From contig JAFDIV010000002.1 of the NCBI GenBank assembly GCA_019307815.1, positions 124,001 through 188,000 on the forward strand: a stretch of 64,000 nucleotides of DNA, written 5' to 3'. Position numbers and translations under genes: made by a program. The number at the start of each line of letters is the position of its first letter. Positions within the stretch are counted from its first letter, which is position 1. Below are positions 16,069 through 25,397 of the stretch, piece by piece. Origin of the DNA: Deltaproteobacteria bacterium (lineage in GTDB: Bacteria > Desulfobacterota > DSM-4660 > Desulfatiglandales > Desulfatiglandaceae). The notes below the pieces were generated by a model. The model ran no database searches, was not told the origin of the DNA, and was given only the letters and a program-made list of their open reading frames with translations.

Positions 16069-18177
16069 CTATTTTTCCTGGAGCTGGTTTAGCCTATAGT
16101 AAATCCCACGAAGTGCCATAAGCTCCTGGTGGGTTCCCTGTTCCCTGATACGTCCCTGATGAAGGACCAGGATATGGTCTGCATTCCTCACTGTGGATAG
16201 CCTATGGGCGATAATCAAGGTTGTTTGCTTTATGGTAATTTGTGAGATGGCATCTTGAATCAATTCTTCTGTGTCAGGATCCACATTAGAGGTTGCCTCA
16301 TCCAGGATCAGAATGCGGGGTTTACTTGCCAAGGCTCGAGCAAATGACAAGAGCTGGCGCTCTCCTGCTGAGAGGGTGGCTCCCCTTTCTCCTATGGGTT
16401 GGTGAAGGCCCTGGGGGAGCCTTTTCAAAAGTCGATCGAGATTGGTGACCTTGAGGGTCTCTTGCACAACCTTGGAGGACACGCTCTCTCTGCCCAGAGT
16501 AATATTTTCCTCAAACTCTCCTGCAAAGATGAACACATCCTGCATGACTGGGGCCATGTGCTTGCGTAACATCTGTGTGGGCCAATTTCTGAAATCCACA
16601 CCGTCCAGGTAAATTGCACCGCGGTCCGGATCATAGAGCCTTAGAAGGAGGTTAACAATGGTTGTCTTTCCGCTGCCAGTATGTCCTACAATCCCTATGG
16701 TTTGCCCCGGTTTCAGCTCAAAGGACAGATCGTGCAACACGGGCTGGGTTCCGTCATAGGAGAATGTAACATCCTTTACTATCAGATGACCCTTTATATC
16801 ATCCGGTACGACTGGGGCCTCAGGTTCAGGTATTACCTCCTGGTAATCCATAAATTGAAATATCCTCTCCGTTGAGGCCATGGCCGATTGCATAATATTG
16901 TATTTTTCAGATATATCCCGTATGGGTTTGAAGAACATTTGGATGTAACTGATAAAGGCCACCAAGGCCCCCAAGGTCAGTCTGTCCTGAATCACCCTTC
17001 CACCCCCGTACCAAATGATGAGGGCCACCCCAAAAGAGCTTAAGAGTTCCATCATGGGCATGAATACGGCGAAGATGCGAATCTGTTTCATTCCCGCCAG
17101 GAAGTTCTCGTGATTGATTTTTTTAAAGTGTTCCAGTTGTGCCTTTTCTGCACAGAATAGCTGAATGAGTTGCATGGTGCTAAGGCGCTCTTGCAGGAAC
17201 GCATTGATTTTGGCCACCTTTGCCCTCAGTTCCCGGAATGCCTCTCTGGCCATGGTGCTGAACAGGAAGGTCAAAAATGAAATAATGGGAAGTAGCAGGA
17301 GGCATATAAGTGCCAGTGCCCGGTTCATGTAAAACAGGACCACCAGAATTCCCAGGAGAATAAAGAAATCCTTAAAAAGCGTAATCACAACAGACTTGAA
17401 CATCTCGTTGAGGTTTTCCACATCATTGGTGACTCTGGTCACAAGCCGGCCAAGGGGGTGTTTGCCGAAAAAACCCACCGATTGACCTTGTATGTTTTGA
17501 AAAAGCTTGACTCTTATGTCCTGCATCATATGTTGGCCTGTGTACTCCAGGAGGTAGTACTCTGCATAACTCAACCCAAAGGACAGCAAGATGAGACCCA
17601 AGAGCACTGTCCCTACAAGGGTCAGCCCCCTGAGGTCTTTGCTTCGTACTATTGCCAGGGCGGTTGGCGGGAGCCCCTTCATTTGTTCAAGGGATAAGAT
17701 ATGGGAGCCGTCTTTCATGGTAAGGACCTTCTCTTGTATGTCCAAGGGCAGGGTGGTGATGGGGACACTGGAAGGAATACGATAAAATCGTTTTGGGGAG
17801 ATCAGGCCAGATATTCGTAACTTGTGGAGGTCAGAAGGGTCGAGCTTTTTGATGTCTCTGTTGGATATGAGATAGAAGCTTTGGTCCTTGCTTTGGACGA
17901 GGATCCCCTCATATTTTGTGAAAAACCCTCTGCCCGGAGCGCTCGCTGGGTTCTCCACATGGACCATGTACCATGATGGCACGATAAAGCGATCAATGGC
18001 CACCTTTGAAAAATAGGGTATGGCAAGGTCACACAGGGTTATGAGAAGGGAGAAGAAAAGGGCCAGGACCAGTCCCCTCTTATAGGGTCTGGCATACCCC
18101 AGGAGCCTCTTCAAGAGGTGAAGGTCATAGGGCTTGCCCAGTTTCCCGTCCTCCATGTAACCGTAGTCATGAATCAT
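16069..18177 (-). CDS. Heterodimeric ABC exporter half-transporter, catalytically canonical subunit
   Basis: A 702-residue membrane-fused ABC exporter subunit (multidrug or lipid type). Six transmembrane helices are interrupted between the first and second by a large non-membrane insert (roughly residues 65-190), unusual for the family. The nucleotide domain has Walker A GHTGSGKTT, signature LSAGERQ (canonical LSGGQ altered), and Walker B ILILDEATSNVD with the catalytic Glu. ATG 18177 is preferred over 18201 because GAGGTGG lies seven bases upstream. It follows the partner gene by 41 bases. The partner has Asp in place of the catalytic Glu, so the pair forms one active and one degenerate site, as in TM287/288 or BmrCD. 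Confidence 0.93.
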   Translation of the reverse strand: MIHDYGYMEDGKLGKPYDLHLLKRLLGYARPYKRGLVLALFFSLLITLCDLAIPYFSKVAIDRFIVPSWYMVHVENPASAPGRGFFTKYEGILVQSKDQSFYLISNRDIKKLDPSDLHKLRISGLISPKRFYRIPSSVPITTLPLDIQEKVLTMKDGSHILSLEQMKGLPPTALAIVRSKDLRGLTLVGTVLLGLILLSFGLSYAEYYLLEYTGQHMMQDIRVKLFQNIQGQSVGFFGKHPLGRLVTRVTNDVENLNEMFKSVVITLFKDFFILLGILVVLFYMNRALALICLLLLPIISFLTFLFSTMAREAFRELRAKVAKINAFLQERLSTMQLIQLFCAEKAQLEHFKKINHENFLAGMKQIRIFAVFMPMMELLSSFGVALIIWYGGGRVIQDRLTLGALVAFISYIQMFFKPIRDISEKYNIMQSAMASTERIFQFMDYQEVIPEPEAPVVPDDIKGHLIVKDVTFSYDGTQPVLHDLSFELKPGQTIGIVGHTGSGKTTIVNLLLRLYDPDRGAIYLDGVDFRNWPTQMLRKHMAPVMQDVFIFAGEFEENITLGRESVSSKVVQETLKVTNLDRLLKRLPQGLHQPIGERGATLSAGERQLLSFARALASKPRILILDEATSNVDPDTEELIQDAISQITIKQTTLIIAHRLSTVRNADHILVLHQGRIREQGTHQELMALRGIYYRLNQLQEK

Positions 18178-18218
18178 GAAGACCACCTCTGCAAAGGCCA
18201 TGGCCGTTCATAGGCCGC

Positions 18219-20003
18219 CTACATCATCTTCAGCTCCTCTGTCAAACGTCTTTCCTCGTAAAGTTTTTTGTAAAGGGTGCCGTTTTTCAGTAAGTTATGA
18301 TGAGTACCCACCTCAACGATCTTGCTATTGTCCATGACCACTATGCGATCAGCCCGTGCAAGGGTTGAGGTGCGATGAGATACCACAATAGTGGTCTTTG
18401 ATGCCCTGAATTCCAAGAGCCTGGTCAGGATCTGCGTTTCTGTTTGCATGTCTACCATGGAAAAGGCATCATCCAGGATAAGAATAGGGGGGTTAGACAC
18501 AATGGCCCGCGCAATGGCCAGCCGCTGTCTCTGTCCACCTGAAAGCGTGGCCCCCCTTTCTCCCAAGATGGTATCTATTCCAGCCTCTAGGGCATTTACC
18601 TCATCAGCTATGGCCGCGATTTCCAGCGCAACGTGCACTTGCTCGTCCGATATGTCCGTTCGTCCCATCAAGATGTTGTTCCTTACGGTATCTGAGAAGA
18701 GCATAGTTTGTTGGGGGACAAAGCCCATATGTTTTCGGAGGGCCTCCAGTGAGAGGTGATGTATATCCATATCGTCAATAAAGAGAACCCCCTCAGGGAT
18801 GTTGAGCATTCGAACCATGGCCATCAGGAGGGTGGTTTTTCCGCAACCTACACGTCCCACGATGGCAATAGTTTCAGCAGGATGGATCTGCAAGGAAATC
18901 CCTTTAAGAGCAAGGCTGGATCGGCCAGGATATCTGAAGTAAAGGTCTGCCACGGTGATCTTACCGTTTAGGGTCTTGGGCACGATAGGTGTGGGAGTAT
19001 CTTTAATTTCCGGTTCCTCTTCAAGGATGTTGTTGATCCGCTTCATGGAGGCAGAGGCCCTTTGCAGGAGGTTGGTCACCCAGCCCATGGCCATCATGGG
19101 CCAGGTTAGGAGATTGAGGTAGCTCGTAAAGGCCACGAAATCACCAGTGGTGATTTGGCCGAATATGGTCAATCTGCCGCCAAGCCATATGACAATGGCC
19201 AGCCCAGTGTTTGTGAAGATGGCCATCATGGGAAAGAAAAAGGCAAGGGTCTTGGCAAGACCTAGGTTTTCGTGTAGGTAACGCTGGCCCTCTTCTTTTA
19301 CTCTGCCATATTGCCATTGCTCCCGGTCAAATGCCTTGATAACCCAAATGCCAGCGAAACCCTCCCTTACACGTTCAGTAAGCTCAGAGAATTGTTTTTG
19401 AACACGTTCAAAACCTGAAGACATACGGCGCGTGAGGATGCGGGTCAGGATCACCACAATAGGCGCTGGAATCAAGGAGATCAGCGTCAGCTTTATGTTG
19501 ATGGAAATCATGAATCCGATGGCTGCCATCCCCAGGATGAGGCCATCGGTTAAGGCCACCATGCCCATGCCCGTGGCCATACGAATGGCATTGATGTCGT
19601 TTATGGCCCTTGCCATGAGGTCGCCGGTCTTGGTCTTGTGGTAAAAGGACGGAGATAGGGTTTGGAGATGGGCATAGAGGATATTTCGCAACCCCTCTTC
19701 CACTTTTCTGGAGTGACCAAAGATGAGATACCTCCAGATATAACGGAACAGGCCGATCATAAGGGCCAGGGCCACAATGATTGCGCCTTGGCGCAGGAGA
19801 AGGGCTCGGGTCGCAATACCTGTAGTCAATAGATCCACCGCCTTTTTGATCACCAGAGGAATAAAAAGCTGAAGTAGGTCCACCACAAGCAGGGACATGA
19901 CCCCTATGAGGAGGGCCCACCAATTGGCCTTGAAGAAGGGCTTTAGGGTCTCAAAGGGGCGAAGTATGCGTAAAGGTGACAAATATGATCTATTCATATT
20001 CAT
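18219..20003 (-). CDS. Heterodimeric ABC exporter half-transporter, degenerate-site subunit
   Basis: 594 residues: six transmembrane helices in the first 320 residues, then a nucleotide-binding domain with Walker A GRVGCGKTT, an intact LSGGQRQ signature, and Walker B ILILDDAFSMVD. In the Walker B the usual catalytic Glu is Asp, a hallmark of the non-hydrolysing half of asymmetric exporters. It is transcribed first in the pair. The substrate cannot be inferred; there is no regulator next to it. The start MNMNRSYLSPLR has only a weak ribosome site. Confidence 0.93.
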   Translation of the reverse strand: MNMNRSYLSPLRILRPFETLKPFFKANWWALLIGVMSLLVVDLLQLFIPLVIKKAVDLLTTGIATRALLLRQGAIIVALALMIGLFRYIWRYLIFGHSRKVEEGLRNILYAHLQTLSPSFYHKTKTGDLMARAINDINAIRMATGMGMVALTDGLILGMAAIGFMISINIKLTLISLIPAPIVVILTRILTRRMSSGFERVQKQFSELTERVREGFAGIWVIKAFDREQWQYGRVKEEGQRYLHENLGLAKTLAFFFPMMAIFTNTGLAIVIWLGGRLTIFGQITTGDFVAFTSYLNLLTWPMMAMGWVTNLLQRASASMKRINNILEEEPEIKDTPTPIVPKTLNGKITVADLYFRYPGRSSLALKGISLQIHPAETIAIVGRVGCGKTTLLMAMVRMLNIPEGVLFIDDMDIHHLSLEALRKHMGFVPQQTMLFSDTVRNNILMGRTDISDEQVHVALEIAAIADEVNALEAGIDTILGERGATLSGGQRQRLAIARAIVSNPPILILDDAFSMVDMQTETQILTRLLEFRASKTTIVVSHRTSTLARADRIVVMDNSKIVEVGTHHNLLKNGTLYKKLYEERRLTEELKMM

Positions 20004-20487
20004 TTTATGTCATCGCTATAGGAAGTGTAGCGACTCGTGGTCTGTGTCCACCTCCTTATTTTGTAAGGCATTTTTTGCCCATACTGCATTTGAGATATCT
20101 TACGGACAGGAGAAAATAGACGTGTTTTTCCCCTTATGGTCATCTTGTTTACCATCTGGAGATCGGGTAGGCAATCTCATTCAACACGCCAGCCTCTACT
20201 GAGGTCAATCCCATAGCTCCTCAAGCAGATCCAGGGTGTGTCTACATCACTGTGGATCAAACAGAAACCCTAGAGGGAATAATTCCTTGATAAAGTCCGT
20301 ATCCATTTATTATGTTAATACGCAGTCTATCTGGAAATAGGAGCTCCTTGTTGGCCGTATTCAGCACACGAGCCCAGCCCTGTGCTTCGGAGACATTCTT
20401 GAAAGAAGCGGATCAAAAAGTACCTGCTAATAGGTTCATGTTCTAGTGATCTAGTAAAAGATTTTGGGAAACAGGAAGGAGAAATCA
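20004..20487. other. Divergent intergenic region without a recognised gene
   Basis: 484 bases between the exporter operon (minus) and the glutaredoxin gene (plus). No open frame here has a family resemblance plus a ribosome site, and no strong hairpin or repeat was seen. Promoters for both directions must lie here but none is clear by eye. Confidence 0.4.
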
Positions 20488-20742
20488 ATGGTACGGCCAC
20501 CTGTAAAGATTTATACCCTGAGCACGTGCGGACATTGCAAGGCAACCAAAGGACTGCTGGAAGATTGTGAGGTGAAATTTGAGTTCACCGATGTTGACCT
20601 TTTGGAAGGTGAGGAACGGGCTGCTGCATTGGAGGAGGTTCGAAAGGTAAATCCGAACTGCTCCTTTCCCACCATCATTATTGGCAATACGGTCATTGTG
20701 GGGCATCGTGAGGACGAGATCAGAGCTGCCCTGGGGCTGTGA
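20488..20742 (+). CDS. Glutaredoxin-family protein
   Basis: 84 residues of thioredoxin fold with active site STCGHCKATKG (dithiol CGHC near residues 14-17) and the cis-proline segment CSFPTIIIGN followed by VIVGHREDEI, typical of small glutaredoxins/NrdH-like proteins in anaerobes. It probably reduces disulfides or selenenyl-sulfides in the cytoplasm. AAGGAG sits eight bases before ATG 20488. It is a possible electron donor for the thiol- and selenol-dependent enzymes in this window, which is inference only. Confidence 0.9.
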   Translation: MVRPPVKIYTLSTCGHCKATKGLLEDCEVKFEFTDVDLLEGEERAAALEEVRKVNPNCSFPTIIIGNTVIVGHREDEIRAALGL

Positions 20743-20752
20743 ATATATTTCA

Positions 20753-20914
20753 TCAATTGACTCTCCCTGCAGCAAGCTGCGGGGAATGCGCTCGCTGAGC
20801 ATTTTCAATAAGACGCCCTCTGGTTTCAAGTTTTCCCCATGTCCTTTTAGTCATCTGAAAACGGTATTTTCTGCCCAACACAACTTTGCTTCTTTGTCTA
20901 ATGGGAAGGCTCAT
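20753..20914 (-). CDS. Possible small basic protein
   Basis: 53 codons on the minus strand between the glutaredoxin and citrate synthase genes, starting MSLPIRQRSKVVLGRKYRFQ. A good ribosome site GGAGG lies five bases before the ATG. The product is strongly basic (many Arg/Lys), without membrane span. Too short for a family call; kept because the ribosome site is better than chance and nothing else occupies the gap. Confidence 0.35.
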   Translation of the reverse strand: MSLPIRQRSKVVLGRKYRFQMTKRTWGKLETRGRLIENAQRAHSPQLAAGRVN

Positions 20915-21025
20915 GTTTTCCTCCAGATGAAAATATTGGGCATGAGGGGCTTTCATTTCTTCTGGTATGGTGGAGAGATTTTTGCTAGGATCACGGCTTA
21001 ATATTAATACGGAGGAATTGTGAGA

Positions 21026-22327
21026 ATGGGAAAGACAGCGACACTGATAATTGATGGAAAATCCTATGAATTGCCGGTCATAGAGGGAAGTGAAGGAGAA
21101 AAGGCTATAGATATATCGGCCCTGCGCAGGGAGACCGGGCTCATAACCTATGACCCAGGGTTTGCTAATACAGGTGTGTGCAAAAGCACTATCACATTTA
21201 TGGACGGAGAAAAAGGCATACTGCGTTACCGAGGTATTCCCATAGAGGAGTTGGCTGAGAATTCCACGTTCGTTGAAACATCATACCTGCTTATTACCGG
21301 CCATTTGCCAACTAGAGCGGAGTTAAACCGATTTTCCGTGATGCTAAATGATCATTCTTTGGTCCACGAAGATATGCGTCATTTCTTTGAGAATTTCCCC
21401 AGACGCGCCCATCCCATGGGCATATTGTCTTCGATGGTGAACGCCCTTCGTGCCTTTTATCCGGAGCTGCCTGAAGAGGAAGAAGAGATTAATATTACCT
21501 TTGCCCGGCTTCTTTCCAAAGTCAGGACTATGGCTGCCATGTCCTATAAAATATCGCGTGGCCATACCGTAATATATCCGCGGCATGACCTGACCTATTG
21601 TGCCAATTTTTTGAATATGATGTTTGACTCACCGGTCAGGCCTTATATCATTGATCCGGAGGTTGTAAGGGCCTTGGAGGTATTTTGGATACTTCATGCT
21701 GACCATGAGCAGAACTGCTCTACAGCAGCGGTCAGATTGGTGGGTAGTGCAAAGGTAAACATCTATGCCGCTATTTCCGCAGGTATTTGCGCCCTGTGGG
21801 GGCCTTTACATGGGGGCGCTAATCAGGCGGTGGTGGAGATGCTTCAGCAAATCCTTGACAGCGGGGGAGACCCAAGGCCCTTCATTGAGAGGGCTAAAGA
21901 CAAAAATGATCCTTTTAGACTGATGGGGTTTGGCCACAGGGTGTATAAGACCTATGACCCTAGGGCACGTATCATGAAACAGACTTGCGATAAGATCCTC
22001 GCAAAACTAAAGCGAAAGGATCCTTTATTGGATGTGGCTAGGAGACTGGAGGAGATGGCGATCAAGGATCCTTACTTTATAGACCATAACCTTTATCCAA
22101 ATGTGGATTTTTATAGCGGAATTGTGTTAAGGGCCATTGGGATTCCACTAAACATGTTTACGGTGATGTTTGCCATTGGCCGACTGCCGGGATGGATCAG
22201 CCAGTGGAAGGAGGGGCGGTACGACCCGGATTGGAAGCTTTACAGGCCCAGACAAATTTATACGGGGGACAAGGAGCGGCACTATATCCCCATTGATGAA
22301 CGTCCTGCCAGAGAAATGGAGGATTAA
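21026..22327 (+). CDS. gltA: Citrate synthase
   Basis: Condenses acetyl-CoA and oxaloacetate to citrate, the entry to the (often biosynthetic or reversed) TCA cycle. The 433 residues carry the catalytic histidine segments LHADHEQNCS (near 230) and GPLHGGANQAV (near 270), and MGFGHRVYKTYDPRA (near 310), with the final catalytic Asp in NVDFYSG (near 367). This is a type-II-length Si-type enzyme. GTG 21020 is an alternative start four bases from GGAGG; ATG 21026 with ten-base spacing is equally possible. It stands alone apart from the DUF6125-like gene 93 bases later. Confidence 0.96.
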   Translation: MGKTATLIIDGKSYELPVIEGSEGEKAIDISALRRETGLITYDPGFANTGVCKSTITFMDGEKGILRYRGIPIEELAENSTFVETSYLLITGHLPTRAELNRFSVMLNDHSLVHEDMRHFFENFPRRAHPMGILSSMVNALRAFYPELPEEEEEINITFARLLSKVRTMAAMSYKISRGHTVIYPRHDLTYCANFLNMMFDSPVRPYIIDPEVVRALEVFWILHADHEQNCSTAAVRLVGSAKVNIYAAISAGICALWGPLHGGANQAVVEMLQQILDSGGDPRPFIERAKDKNDPFRLMGFGHRVYKTYDPRARIMKQTCDKILAKLKRKDPLLDVARRLEEMAIKDPYFIDHNLYPNVDFYSGIVLRAIGIPLNMFTVMFAIGRLPGWISQWKEGRYDPDWKLYRPRQIYTGDKERHYIPIDERPAREMED

Positions 22328-22420
22328 AAGGAGACATGGAATTCGGCCTAGGGTTTGATATTCGCCCTGGTTTGTCCCAGAGCTGGTAATGGGGTTAAGA
22401 ATAAAGGGAGGAAACAGATA

Positions 22421-22942
22421 ATGGACCTGAGAATCCTGGAGAAGATGGACAGGCCGGATTTGATGAAATACATACGGTTCCTTTTATGGCACTATCGCGT
22501 GGTAGATGCCTTTTGGTTTATCTACATAGCAGAGCGGTTTGACCAACCCATGGCAGAACGCATTAATGAGCAGGTTTGGAGACGGGTCTCCGCAATGGCG
22601 GCCAAGGATCTGGTGGATAGGTTTGACATTAAGAAGAAGGGCCTGGAAGGGTTTGTTGAGGCCCTGAGGCTTTTCCCCTGGTGTATCCTGGCGGGATATG
22701 AGATGGAGATGAAAGGGGACCAATTGGAGATTACAGTGCCTTCCTGCCCAACCCAGGAGGCCAGAATTCGCAGGGGGCTTGAGGAATTTGTGTGCAAGGA
22801 AATGCATCGTGGGGAATTTGAGGGATTTGCCCGTGAAATAGACCCACAAATCCGGGTCCAATGTCTCTTTGCCCCACCGGATCCCCACCCAGAGGATATG
22901 TTTTGCAAATGGAGATTCTATCTGGAACAGGAAGACGGATAA
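22421..22942 (+). CDS. DUF6125-like protein
   Basis: 173 residues, start [13 protein letters not shown] after GGGAGGA. It is soluble, with conserved-looking W-F-Y-rich helices ([17 protein letters not shown]) and a cysteine-bearing middle ([16 protein letters not shown]) and end ([21 protein letters not shown]). I believe it belongs to the DUF6125 group common in Desulfobacterota; the function is unknown. It ends 3 bases before the GGDEF gene, so the two are probably cotranscribed. Confidence 0.78.
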   Translation: MDLRILEKMDRPDLMKYIRFLLWHYRVVDAFWFIYIAERFDQPMAERINEQVWRRVSAMAAKDLVDRFDIKKKGLEGFVEALRLFPWCILAGYEMEMKGDQLEITVPSCPTQEARIRRGLEEFVCKEMHRGEFEGFAREIDPQIRVQCLFAPPDPHPEDMFCKWRFYLEQEDG

Positions 22943-22945
22943 AAC

Positions 22946-24301
22946 ATGGAAGAGCTTGAAAAAGAGATTCGAGATTTAAAGAGAGAGCTGTTTGATCTCG
23001 AGAAGACCTTTTACCACGAAAAAGAGGTTCTTATTGGTCTCATCAATACCCTCGCTGTGGCCGCTGCTCGGTTTCCAGGTATTTCCCAAGAACTGGAGGC
23101 TATTAAAGACAAACTGGATCCCTCACAGGAGCTTCCTGTTGAGGAGCTTGAATCCCAGCTTGGGGCCCTAAAAACCAAAGTCCTTGCCACCGATGTAGAC
23201 ACAATAGCATCTGAAGACCTAGAGAGAGTGAAAGGGCTTAAAGAAACGGTTGTGGCCGCCTGCAGGATGCTCCGCAGGGTGATTATATCGGTGACTGAGG
23301 ATCTGTATCCCTTAGACAAACTCCTCACAGAGAAGGCCATTGGCATTGACATCAACTGCAAGGGGCCTATTACAACAGGGGATTTTGACAAGGCTTCCAA
23401 GGCCTTTTTGGGCTTTGTGAGTGGGCTCAGGAAAAAGATAGAAGATGATTTTAGGTACATTAACGAGACGTTTAGGGTCCTACTTGAACAGATAAAGGAG
23501 TTGGAAAGAAGTCTCACTAAGGAATTTGGCGGTGACGAGCGGTTAAAGGAAATTGAATACTTTGAGATGAACATCAACCAGGAAATGGGCTCCATTGTCA
23601 GATCCTTTGATATCCATACCACTATTGACGAGATCAAAGCCGTGGTGATGGAAAAGATTAAGAAGATCAAGGAGGTGGTTTCTCTTAGGAAAAAGCGTGA
23701 GATGGAACGGGCAAGGGCTGCCAAAGAGAATATAGAGCGGTTGCAGCAAAGGATTGCAGAGGCTGAACGTCAGGCCCAGGAGATGTCGAAAAAGGCCGAG
23801 GAACTACAGACCGTGGCCATGAAGGACGGACTAACAGGTTTGTATAACCGAAAGGCCTTTGCCTTGCGGATTGAGAGTGTATTGAGGCGGACGAAGGATT
23901 CTGGTGAGCCTTTTTCCCTTATCATGTTTGATGTAGACGGGTTTAAGGAGATTAACGACACATTCGGGCATGTGGCTGGTGACAAGGTGTTGAAGAAAGT
24001 GGCTGAATGCTTGAGGAGCTCATTTCGCGAGAATGATTTCATCGCCCGTTACGGTGGGGATGAGTTTGCAGTTATCATCGAAAAAATGGGCCGGCCCATG
24101 GCACTTGAGAGGCTGGGGGCCTTTAAGAAGAATCTTTCCAAAATACGTTTTGTTTCGCACAAGAAGGGGGAGATACGATTGACTGTAAGTAGCGGGGTTG
24201 CCGAGTCCTTTCAAGGGGATACTGCCGAAGCAGTTATTGAGCGGGCTGATCAGGAGATGTACAAAGAAAAGAACAAGAAAAAACAAAACGTTACTTTGTA
24301 A
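22946..24301 (+). CDS. Diguanylate cyclase with coiled-coil N-terminus
   Basis: Makes cyclic di-GMP. Of 451 residues, the first ~290 are a long helical/coiled-coil region with no membrane span, and the last ~165 are a GGDEF domain. The active site RYGGDEFAVI is intact, preceded by the inhibitory I-site RxxD (REND) five residues upstream, so product feedback is expected. The N-terminal partner or signal is unknown; the protein appears cytoplasmic. The start codon lies 3 bases after the DUF6125-like stop. Confidence 0.94.
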   Translation: MEELEKEIRDLKRELFDLEKTFYHEKEVLIGLINTLAVAAARFPGISQELEAIKDKLDPSQELPVEELESQLGALKTKVLATDVDTIASEDLERVKGLKETVVAACRMLRRVIISVTEDLYPLDKLLTEKAIGIDINCKGPITTGDFDKASKAFLGFVSGLRKKIEDDFRYINETFRVLLEQIKELERSLTKEFGGDERLKEIEYFEMNINQEMGSIVRSFDIHTTIDEIKAVVMEKIKKIKEVVSLRKKREMERARAAKENIERLQQRIAEAERQAQEMSKKAEELQTVAMKDGLTGLYNRKAFALRIESVLRRTKDSGEPFSLIMFDVDGFKEINDTFGHVAGDKVLKKVAECLRSSFRENDFIARYGGDEFAVIIEKMGRPMALERLGAFKKNLSKIRFVSHKKGEIRLTVSSGVAESFQGDTAEAVIERADQEMYKEKNKKKQNVTL

Positions 24302-24561
24302 CAGCCTAGGGCACGGGACCCACGCTCAAGGGTTCAAAAATGGGGACAACAGTTTCCGTTGACGCCCACGAGCCGGGATATTCTTCTCCAGCGAGCGTAT
24401 TTCAGTCCTGAATCAGGAGAGATGAAGGACGGGCTGTCAGCGTGCAACACCTAAGTGCAACTAAGACGAACCTGAATTGCGGGAGGTGGAAAAGGAGCAT
24501 CGGCTTTCCCCGGATCCGGAACCCACTAAAATCACAGATCCCAGACGTCAACTTGCACTTT

Positions 24562-24951
24562 TTAGGGCCTTGCTTTTCCCGGTACAGTACTTGTGGGGAA
24601 AATGGGTTTCATCCCCAGGTCTCTGTCCGGGTAAAGGCCATAGGGGCTCCCGCTGTGACAGCCGGGCCAACATCGTATTCGGTAGTAGCGCATGGGTTTG
24701 TCAGGAATGGCTCCATCCCCGGGATACCAAACGCCTGGAGCGATGGGGTACTTCCATTCTTTGGCGGCCGGGAAGGGTTCCGTGCTGGCAGCAATTGCTT
24801 GGCCGGATTCCTTTTCTCCCGTACCTTCATTAAGAGCGATTTGCCGGTTTGATTCCTTCCTTTCCTGCAGGCCTTGCTGGCTGTTGCGGATCAGGAATCC
24901 TGCAATGACGACCAGGCATACAAGGAAAATCATCAATAAATAATTCCGCAT
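24562..24951 (-). CDS. Membrane-anchored hypothetical protein with CxxxC motif
   Basis: 129 residues: an N-terminal signal anchor (MRNYLLMIFLVCLVVIAGFL), a charged linker (about residues 22-60), and a compact C-terminal segment with YYRIRCWPGCHSG (Cys near 94 and 98). AAGGGGG lies upstream of the ATG. The segment around CWPGC looks conserved in style and could bind a metal or form a disulfide outside the membrane. The family is not recognised. It faces the plus-strand diguanylate cyclase. Confidence 0.6.
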   Translation of the reverse strand: MRNYLLMIFLVCLVVIAGFLIRNSQQGLQERKESNRQIALNEGTGEKESGQAIAASTEPFPAAKEWKYPIAPGVWYPGDGAIPDKPMRYYRIRCWPGCHSGSPYGLYPDRDLGMKPIFPTSTVPGKARP

Positions 24952-25385
24952 TGTTTAACCCCCTTGTCTTGTTCTTCAACTCACTGGCAGAAGAAAAAGA
25001 TCGGAAAAACCGACCAAATTGTACAATAATCTCCTTTGATTATGCAATCAGTAATCCGGTTTCCCTCAGCAGGTTGTTGAAGCGATCCACATTGACTTGG
25101 CCCAGGGGGCATTCACTTCGTCCAGGAAGGAGGCATAAAGGATTTGGCTTGGATGGTAAGAGATAATAAAAAATTCTTTATATCAGGGAGAAATGGAAGG
25201 ATTCGAATCTCACCCCCACTTCTATAACAATTCCCGGGCCGTTGATCGCTTTTTTGGTGTACCTGATTCATCCTAAGGCCCGAGACCCCAATCCTTGACA
25301 CCTTCCAGGCCATCTCTTATGATTCCAGCGCTGCCTACCGCTTGCCAGTGTGGGTGAATCCTGCCCACACATATGATTCAAGGGA
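24952..25385. other. Intergenic region with no supported gene
   Basis: About 430 bases. A short start-less minus-strand frame ending at TAA 25041-25043 reads CPLGQVNVDRFNNLLRETG at its end and could be a decayed gene tail. Nothing else is recognisable. An isolated tRNA T-loop-like string near 25200 has no cloverleaf around it. Confidence 0.35.
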
Positions 25386-25397
25386 GTGCTAAAGGAA

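Noticed and set aside
25041-25180. Minus-strand reading frame ending CPLGQVNVDRFNNLLRETG
   Set aside because: About 45 codons, no start codon and a stop directly upstream; at most a decayed gene tail.
25190-25220. tRNA-like T-loop string GGATTCGAATC
   Set aside because: No acceptor stem, D arm or anticodon arm can be built around it.
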